From an uncultured Clostridia bacterium (GTDB lineage Bacteria > Bacillota > Clostridia > Christensenellales > UBA1242): a stretch of 10,314 nucleotides of DNA. A program made the translations under genes and the position numbers. The stretch spans positions 1-10,314 of the forward strand of contig CAMYXB010000028.1 in the NCBI GenBank assembly GCA_947303145.1, given 5' to 3'. Under the pieces are notes generated by a model. It had not been told where the DNA came from. It saw nothing but the letters and a program-made list of their open reading frames with translations, and searched no databases. How positions within the stretch are numbered: the stretch's first letter is position 1; each line of letters opens with the position of its first letter. This document shows, one piece after another, positions 6,547 through 10,314 of the stretch.

Positions 6547-6669
6547 TATGTCATTATGAGCGAGGCATTTATGCCGAGTCGAATAATCTACTCCTCTCAA
6601 CAAGGCACATACACGTTTGATAGGAGTAGACCCATTCGACTACGCTGTCGCTCCGTTCTGGGAGACATA
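6547..6669. repeat. 123-bp imperfect inverted repeat (MITE-like)
   Basis: The left arm 6547-6595 and right arm 6622-6669 are inverted copies. Matching blocks are TATGTC/GACATA at the tips, AGTCGAAT/ATTCGACT inside and TCTACTCCT/AGGAGTAGA next to the 26-base centre; the stretch between the tip and AGTCGAAT has diverged. The left arm carries the attatgagcg motif of the repeat at 761-792. There is no transposase or reading frame of note, so this is a non-autonomous intergenic element or a large hairpin. The flanks 6370-6415 and 6670-6756 show nothing else I can name. Confidence 0.55.
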
Positions 6670-6756
6670 AATATATTTGTTATTGTAAAATATACTTGAG
6701 TGTTGCTGGTCAACTCCTAGAACAAATACTAACACATTATTCATGACACACTTTTT

Positions 6757-7797
6757 TTAATGAGGAGGCATAGGAGGCCTAAAAGAGTAGTTTAAGATAA
6801 AATAAGTATCTTCTGTAATAATCTCTCCATAATATCCACTACCATCCCAAAGAATTGTATCAGAGCCATAGTGTCTTAGTGTAATACTATATAACCCACC
6901 ATTGCATTTTATAAATATTTTTTGACCAGGGTCAAGAGTCGTCCATATTTTACCAGTGGGATGATCATAGTTGTCCAAAAAAGTTCCGGTGCTATTATTA
7001 TAATCTACTTCAAATGTAAGCCATGTCTCAGTTGGAGTGGTGACATTTGCCTCAGCTATTTGATAACTCCATCCACCACCAGCCGACCCAGGTCCATCCG
7101 CAAACCCGACTACCACAGGGCTCACTTCTTCTCTCTCACTACTACACACCACATTCCAAGAGAGAGTGTTGTTGTATGTTCCGTTTAGGGTGTTGTCTTT
7201 GAGGGAGACTAAGATGTAGAAGTATTTATGGTGTCCTGCTTGAATGAAAACATTTGAAAAGGCAGTTGTGCCGGTGACTGCAGAGACTTTTTCATCTAAA
7301 GCAGAGATTTTCGCTTCATCTGTGGCACTAGATGAGTAGTAGTCTGTGGCATTTGCACTGCTTACTAGATATTTGACGTCTATATTACTATTCTGTGGAG
7401 TGGAGCCAGTCAGTGTCACTTCCATGCCATATGCACCATTTGAAGCAGTGTTGGTGAATTTGTATGTAAATAGCACATATGTATTGCTGGCACTTAGTTC
7501 TACACTGGTATTTGCTGGAGTGTTAAGCGTAGTAGTAGTCGAGGCATCTGTAGCATGGATTGTTATTCCCTCAGTCCCATTGCCATTGACTAGATATGGA
7601 TGAGATGCTGTGTTCTTCACTTGATACCAACCATTTGCAGTAAAGTTCACATTCTCTCCACTGAATGTGACAGATAGCGAAGATGTGGCACTCTGTTGTG
7701 TGGCTGTGTGGACGAACACCGCCCCACTCACCGCCAGCATAATCACTGAGAGGGCAAATGCTATGCTACTAAATAGTTTTCTTTTTCTCAATTTCAT
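6757..7797 (-). CDS. Secreted protein with constant N-terminal part and unique C-terminal module
   Basis: This 346-residue product starts at the ATG at 7797, with AAAGGAGA ten bases upstream. A longer frame to 7881 has no ribosome site and would bury the signal peptide. The N-terminus is a classic export signal: KLRKRK, a hydrophobic core (about residues 8-28) and VHTATQQ. Signal and size recall TasA/SipW-type secreted proteins, but I cannot prove that family. The mature part is rich in Ser, Thr and Asn. Residues about 153-224, ending WNVVCSSEREEV, match the neighbour at 9655 almost exactly. The last 120 or so residues, ending RPPMPPH, are unlike that neighbour. No cell-wall anchor is seen. 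It is divergent from the XRE regulator across a spacer full of inverted repeats. Secretion is likely; function is unknown. Confidence 0.8.
   Translation of the reverse strand: MKLRKRKLFSSIAFALSVIMLAVSGAVFVHTATQQSATSSLSVTFSGENVNFTANGWYQVKNTASHPYLVNGNGTEGITIHATDASTTTTLNTPANTSVELSASNTYVLFTYKFTNTASNGAYGMEVTLTGSTPQNSNIDVKYLVSSANATDYYSSSATDEAKISALDEKVSAVTGTTAFSNVFIQAGHHKYFYILVSLKDNTLNGTYNNTLSWNVVCSSEREEVSPVVVGFADGPGSAGGGWSYQIAEANVTTPTETWLTFEVDYNNSTGTFLDNYDHPTGKIWTTLDPGQKIFIKCNGGLYSITLRHYGSDTILWDGSGYYGEIITEDTYFILNYSFRPPMPPH
7124..7341 (-). repeat. Copy 1 of a 218-bp segment shared with 10097-10314
   Basis: This aligns without gaps to 10097-10314, in the same orientation, with about 17 mismatches by eye (about 92% identity). 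Homology stops abruptly just after the codons for the Glu-Glu-Val junction. It continues past the window edge in the second copy. Confidence 0.85.
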
Positions 7798-7872
7798 TTC
7801 TAAATAATCTCCTTTTTTTCTAAAAATTATTGAGTTAATGAATAACCAATTTTTGGGTGGAAATGGTGCGAA

Positions 7873-7922
7873 TTGTCTCAATTTGGATTATTCATAGACT
7901 TATTATACACTTTTTGAGACAA
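7873..7922. promoter_or_regulatory. Inverted repeat around the secreted-protein promoter, possible operator
   Basis: TTGTCTCAA (7873-7881) and TTGAGACAA (7914-7922) are a perfect 9-bp inverted pair, 32 bases apart. One arm lies between the -35 and -10, the other beyond the start point. A related TTGAGTTAAT occurs at 7830-7839 and 7956-7965. Paired sites for a dimeric regulator, or an RNA hairpin, are both possible. Confidence 0.35.
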
Positions 7923-7929
7923 AAGTAAA
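7902..7929 (-). promoter_or_regulatory. Sigma-A promoter for the secreted-protein gene
   Basis: On the minus strand TTTACT (7929-7924) and a perfect TATAAT (7907-7902) are 16 bases apart. Transcription would start near 7895, giving a leader of about 100 bases. The promoter sits inside the 9-bp inverted repeat described next. Confidence 0.55.
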
Positions 7930-7986
7930 CTCATTTTTACATATTTTTCAAAAATTTGAGTTAATCACGAACTCACTTCAAGAGTA

Positions 7987-8019
7987 ATTACACTTTATAA
8001 TATATAATAGAGGTGTAAT
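7987..8019 (+). promoter_or_regulatory. Promoter -10 and flanking inverted repeat of the XRE gene
   Basis: A TATAAT at 7996-8001 (another at 8003-8008) is bracketed by ATTACAC (7987-7993) and GTGTAAT (8013-8019), a perfect inverted pair. The right arm overlaps the ribosome site AGAGGTG just before the ATG at 8021. No good -35 is seen. The layout suits self-repression by the encoded HTH protein. A further pair, TGAGTT/AACTCA, lies at 7957-7962/7970-7975. Confidence 0.4.
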
Positions 8020-8020
8020 C

Positions 8021-8335
8021 ATGGAAGAAATGACTTATGACGAAGTAATAAAGAGACTGGGGTTTTTCAGGACTAATGCGAGGCTATCTCTTAGAGAAAT
8101 GAGTGGCAGACTGGGGTATAATCCGCAGTTTATGAAAACTATAGAGAATGGCAGTATCGAACTTAAGGTAAAGACTCTCCTTGATTTTTGCAAAGTGCTA
8201 GGTATATCCATTCAGGAGTTCTTCTATAATGGCAGGGAGTATAACAGGGAGGATAAGTTCGCATGGGACTTGTATAGTCACCTATCCAGCGACAATAAAA
8301 TGCTGATATTGGAGATAATGAAGCGGTTGAAATAA
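8021..8335 (+). CDS. Small XRE-family (Cro/CI-type) transcriptional regulator
   Basis: This 104-residue protein has one helix-turn-helix domain of the XRE family at about residues 12-68: RTNARLSLREMSGRLGYN, then FMKTIENGSIELKVKTLLDF and LGISIQEFF. The start has AGAGGTG five bases upstream. The last 30 residues (REYNREDKFAWDLYSHLSSD and the tail) are helical and may serve dimerisation; no ligand or peptidase domain is present. It is divergent from the secreted-protein gene, whose promoter is 100 bases away, so it may control that gene and itself. It stands 131 bases before rpsF, which has its own promoter. DNA binding is confident; targets are inferred from position. Confidence 0.85.
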   Translation: MEEMTYDEVIKRLGFFRTNARLSLREMSGRLGYNPQFMKTIENGSIELKVKTLLDFCKVLGISIQEFFYNGREYNREDKFAWDLYSHLSSDNKMLILEIMKRLK

Positions 8336-8353
8336 TGGATAATAAAAAAACAC

Positions 8354-8382
8354 TTGATTTTTCTCTCCATATTTGCTAATAT
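8354..8382 (+). promoter_or_regulatory. Sigma-A promoter of the rpsF-ssb-rpsR operon
   Basis: TTGATT (8354-8359) and TAATAT (8377-8382) are 17 bases apart, with TGC just before the -10 (extended -10). Transcription would start near 8389, leaving a leader of about 78 bases. Confidence 0.6.
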
Positions 8383-8416
8383 CTCATAGAGAATTGAAAT
8401 GAATTATCATCTCGAT

Positions 8417-8457
8417 TCCTTCTTGCTGGATATTCCAGCCGATTAAGACCAAAAGGA
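8417..8457 (+). promoter_or_regulatory. S6:S18-type ribosomal protein leader
   Basis: A hairpin (CTGGA 8426-8430, loop TAT, TCCAG 8434-8438) is followed at once by CCGA (8439-8442). It is enclosed by CTT/AAG (8422-8424/8445-8447) and TCCTT/AAGGA (8417-8421/8453-8457). A hairpin next to an unpaired CCG is the known mark of the rpsF leader bound by S6:S18. The outer strand covers the AAAGGAGG ribosome site, which gives a simple way to repress translation. Confidence 0.5.
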
Positions 8458-8466
8458 GGCAAAATT

Positions 8467-8751
8467 ATGGCAAAATACGAAGTGCTTTATGTCATCTCGC
8501 CAGAACTCAATGATGAAGAGAAAGACGCTATCATCGACAAGTTCAAGAGTTATGTCGAGACCAATGGTGGCACAGTGGCAGGCATTGACAAATGGGGCGT
8601 CAAGCCTCTCGCCTATCCTATCAAGTTCAAGAAAGAAGGATATTATGTCCTGATGAACTATGAGCTTGGCAAGGAAGAGAGCATCGCTCTTGGCAAACTC
8701 ATGCTTATCACTGAGAATGTCCTAAGACATATAATTGTCGCGAAAGACTAA
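8467..8751 (+). CDS. rpsF: 30S ribosomal protein S6
   Basis: This 94-residue protein has the usual length and ferredoxin-like S6 sequence: KYEVLYVISPELNDEEK at the start, GTVAGIDKWGVKPLAYPIKF in the middle (the W-G-x-[KR]-x-L-A-Y-x-I signature) and the LRHIIVAKD end. S6 binds 16S rRNA together with S18, whose gene is third in this operon. The start has AAAAGGAGG seven bases upstream. ssb follows after 28 bases. The leader before it suggests feedback by S6:S18. Confidence 0.97.
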   Translation: MAKYEVLYVISPELNDEEKDAIIDKFKSYVETNGGTVAGIDKWGVKPLAYPIKFKKEGYYVLMNYELGKEESIALGKLMLITENVLRHIIVAKD

Positions 8752-8779
8752 TTCGAATAAGTAAAAGGAAAGATTAACC

Positions 8780-9193
8780 ATGAACAAAGTTATTTTGATA
8801 GGCAATCTCACCAGAGACCCAGAACTCGCCACCACCACTAGTGGCATCAATTATTGCAGATTCTCTCTCGCAGTGCAGAGGAGATTCGCCACTAGTTCAG
8901 GAGAGAGAGAGGCCGATTTCATCAATGTCATCGTGTGGCGTGGACAGGCAGACAACTGCCACAAATATCTCAAGAAGGGCAGCAAGGCCGGTGTAGTGGG
9001 CACTCTGCAATCTAGGAGTTATGACGCACAAGACGGCACCAAGAGATATGTCACAGAAGTCGTGGCAGAAGAGGTGGAATTCCTCTCCAATAGAAGCGGT
9101 GATGCACCCGCATCACAAGATACTCCAGCCGCTGCTTCAGGCGCAGGCTCCAGTGACTTGCAACCAATAGAAGATGATGACCTACCATTCTAA
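8780..9193 (+). CDS. ssb: Single-stranded DNA-binding protein
   Basis: This 137-residue SSB coats single-stranded DNA in replication and repair. The OB fold covers residues 1-104, with MNKVILIGNLTRDPEL at the start, FSLAVQRRF and DFINVIVWRGQADNCHKYLKKG. A short Ala/Ser/Gly linker leads to the acidic tip DDDLPF, which docks partner proteins. The linker is short compared with many SSBs. It lies between rpsF and rpsR in the conserved Bacillota order, with AAAAGGAAAG upstream. This is the main housekeeping SSB; no second copy is in the window. Confidence 0.97.
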   Translation: MNKVILIGNLTRDPELATTTSGINYCRFSLAVQRRFATSSGEREADFINVIVWRGQADNCHKYLKKGSKAGVVGTLQSRSYDAQDGTKRYVTEVVAEEVEFLSNRSGDAPASQDTPAAASGAGSSDLQPIEDDDLPF

Positions 9194-9229
9194 TTTAGTA
9201 GGCGTAGAGAATATTAAAAGGAGATAACA

Positions 9230-9526
9230 ATGGATACAGAAGTTCAGGCTGTCGAGACCATGGAAAATGTGGCAAAGGACACCGCAGATGAGAAATTCTC
9301 CAAGAGACCTAAGAGAATAAACAAGAAGAAAGTCTGCATGTTCTGTGCTGACAAGTCCAAGAAAATCGACTATAAAGATGCCGCCACTCTCAGAAGATTT
9401 GTCACAGAGAAGGGCAAGATAGTGCCTAGGAGACAGACAGGCACATGCGCTATGCACCAGAGGGAACTGAATACCGCTATCAAGCGTGCCAGAAACGTAG
9501 CCCTCCTGCCTTACAGAGCAGAATAA
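9230..9526 (+). CDS. rpsR: 30S ribosomal protein S18, cysteine-containing form
   Basis: This 98-residue S18 binds S6 in the platform of the small subunit. The core is typical: KKVCMFC, IDYKDAATLRRFVTEKGKI, VPRRQTGTC and AIKRARNVALLPY. C36, C39, C73 and H76 form a CxxC...CxxH set, so this is the zinc-ribbon (C+) version of S18; many S18 proteins have lost these residues. It carries an extra acidic N-terminus of about 20 residues (MDTEVQAVETMENVAKDTAD) compared with the 79-residue B. subtilis protein. The start is sound, with AAAAGGAGATAAC immediately before ATG. It is the last gene of the operon, followed by a terminator. Confidence 0.96.
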   Translation: MDTEVQAVETMENVAKDTADEKFSKRPKRINKKKVCMFCADKSKKIDYKDAATLRRFVTEKGKIVPRRQTGTCAMHQRELNTAIKRARNVALLPYRAE

Positions 9527-9529
9527 TAT

Positions 9530-9557
9530 AAAGGAGTCATATCTTGGCTCCTTTTTT
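9530..9557 (+). terminator. Rho-independent terminator of rpsF-ssb-rpsR
   Basis: AAAGGAGTCA (9530-9539) pairs with TGGCTCCTTT (9545-9554), 10 bp with one G-U, around a 5-base loop, and runs into a T-tract to 9557. It starts three bases after the rpsR stop. Confidence 0.9.
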
Positions 9558-9577
9558 ATATATAACTTATTGTAAAA

Positions 9578-9605
9578 AAACTCTACTTCACATAAAGTAG
9601 AGTTT
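9578..9605 (-). terminator. Second leftward terminator hairpin
   Basis: AAACTCTACTT (9578-9588) and AAGTAGAGTTT (9595-9605) form a perfect 11-bp stem with a 6-base loop. On the minus strand a further TTTT follows (9577-9574). It backs up the terminator at 9618-9639 and shares its ACTCTACT core with the hairpin at 6416-6449. Confidence 0.7.
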
Positions 9606-9617
9606 GATATTACAAAT

Positions 9618-9639
9618 AAAAAATCCGCACCAATGCGGA
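9618..9639 (-). terminator. Rho-independent terminator of the right-edge secreted-protein gene
   Basis: On the minus strand TCCGCA (9639-9634) and TGCGGA (9629-9624) form a 6-bp GC-rich stem with a TTGG loop, followed by six T (9623-9618). It lies 15 bases after the TAA at 9657-9655. Confidence 0.85.
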
Positions 9640-9654
9640 AATTTTATATGATAT

Positions 9655-10314
9655 TTACCAACCTCCATGATGAGTAGAGAATGTCACAGTCCCTACTATA
9701 TCCACTTGACTATCGATATAAGTGTAAGTGCAAAAAGATGACCAGCCACTCCATCCCGAATTAGTTAAATTGGTCGAACTTGTATTATATCCATTCCACT
9801 GATAACTATTATCAAAAGTAAAATCTACACTTGTATAATTACTATCAGTTGGGTCATAAAGATAAATTACAAAATAATTATTCAAAGGAATGGATACAGC
9901 ATCGTTGAATATGATACAATTTTCAATTATCAAAGGATTCGTGTCATAAACGTTGCCATTATACCCAGTTGGAAATATTTCACTATATCCAAATGCATCC
10001 TCAATATTATCAACTATTTGATAGTATAATTGAACAGTGCCATAATTCCCATCTTGATAGGAATATTTATCGAGGGTTATAGTAGCGGGAGGAATTACTT
10101 CTTCTTTCTCACTACTACACACCACATTCCAAGAGAGAGTATTGTTGTATGTTCCGCTTAGGGTGTTGTCCTTGAGGGAGACTAAGATGTAGAAATATTT
10201 GTAGTGACCTGCTTGAATGAATACATTTGAAAATGCACTTGTGCTGGTGACTGCACTGGCTTTATCACCTAAAGCAGAGATTTTCGCTTCATCTGTGGCA
10301 CTAGATGAGTAGTA
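9655..10314 (-). CDS. Secreted-protein paralogue, C-terminal 219 residues (5' end outside window)
   Basis: The frame is open from the right edge to TAA at 9657-9655. An internal ATG at 10125 is not the start, because upstream codons still encode the family: YYSSSATDEAKISALGDKAS, SAFSNVFIQAGH and WNVVCSSE. This 70-residue part matches residues about 153-224 of the 6757-7797 product nearly exactly. After Glu-Glu-Val the protein becomes unrelated: about 145 residues rich in Tyr, Asn, Asp and Ser, ending SGWSGWSSF and then FSTHHGGW. This tail looks AT-richer than the shared part. No anchor motif is seen. It converges on rpsR across tandem terminators. Export is inferred from the paralogue's signal peptide; the function is unknown. 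Confidence 0.78.
   Translation of the reverse strand, partial: YYSSSATDEAKISALGDKASAVTSTSAFSNVFIQAGHYKYFYILVSLKDNTLSGTYNNTLSWNVVCSSEKEEVIPPATITLDKYSYQDGNYGTVQLYYQIVDNIEDAFGYSEIFPTGYNGNVYDTNPLIIENCIIFNDAVSIPLNNYFVIYLYDPTDSNYTSVDFTFDNSYQWNGYNTSSTNLTNSGWSGWSSFCTYTYIDSQVDIVGTVTFSTHHGGW
10097..10314 (-). repeat. Copy 2 of the 218-bp segment shared with 7124-7341
   Basis: This is the gapless partner of 7124-7341, in direct orientation and about 92% identical. The copy runs off the right edge, so the true repeat is longer. The two copies flank the XRE gene and the whole rpsF-ssb-rpsR operon. Confidence 0.85.

Noticed and set aside
7798..7881. Longer start for the secreted protein at 7881
   Set aside because: It would put 28 residues before the signal peptide, would run through the AAAGGAGA ribosome site and lacks its own.
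9182..9457. Minus-strand open frame across rpsR
   Set aside because: It is antisense to a certain ribosomal protein gene and has no family resemblance or start signals.

Overview
The window looks like a chromosomal segment of an endospore-forming Bacillota, probably a Clostridia-type gut lineage. A GerA/GerB/GerC spore germinant-receptor operon, a Gram-positive style rpsF-ssb-rpsR operon with strong AGGAGG-type ribosome binding sites, and secreted proteins with InlB-type repeats all point that way. No species can be named from the sequence alone.

Layout, left to right. Bases 1-620 hold the 3' end of a rightward gene for a surface-type protein: one InlB-type repeat followed by a unique C-terminal module. 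Bases 621-848 are a convergent intergenic stretch with a striking GC-rich four-way-junction element and two copies of dispersed intergenic repeats. Bases 849-4592 hold a leftward operon, gerA>gerB>gerC by translation order, with overlapping genes. It has a good forespore sigma-G-type promoter so close to the gerA ATG that the message would be nearly leaderless. Bases 4593-4916 are AT-rich and carry a tight cluster of DnaA boxes, so this is a candidate replication origin or DnaA-binding locus. Bases 4917-6257 encode MurC, also leftward. The 5' end of murC has been amplified as in-frame 36-bp tandem repeats, each carrying part or all of a translation start signal. Bases 6370-6756 hold a terminator hairpin, another dispersed repeat and a 123-bp imperfect inverted repeat. 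Bases 6757-7797 encode a secreted protein (leftward). It is divergent from a small XRE regulator (8021-8335), and the shared 223-bp spacer is full of inverted repeats. Then comes rpsF-ssb-rpsR (8467-9526) with its own sigma-A promoter and an S6:S18-type leader, closed by terminators. The window ends in a second leftward secreted protein (9655 to the right edge), a paralogue of the 6757-7797 product.

How the parts relate. The two leftward secreted proteins share a nearly identical segment (about 92% at DNA level over 218 gapless bases). They diverge completely after a Glu-Glu-Val junction into unrelated C-terminal modules. The rightward gene at the left edge also switches to a unique module after Glu-Glu-Val. 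This looks like a family with a constant scaffold and interchangeable tips, and it is the most system-like novelty here. The XRE regulator is the nearest candidate controller of the divergent member. The ribosomal/ssb operon, murC and the DnaA-box cluster are housekeeping, and rpsF-ssb-rpsR is often near oriC in Bacillota, which fits the origin hypothesis.
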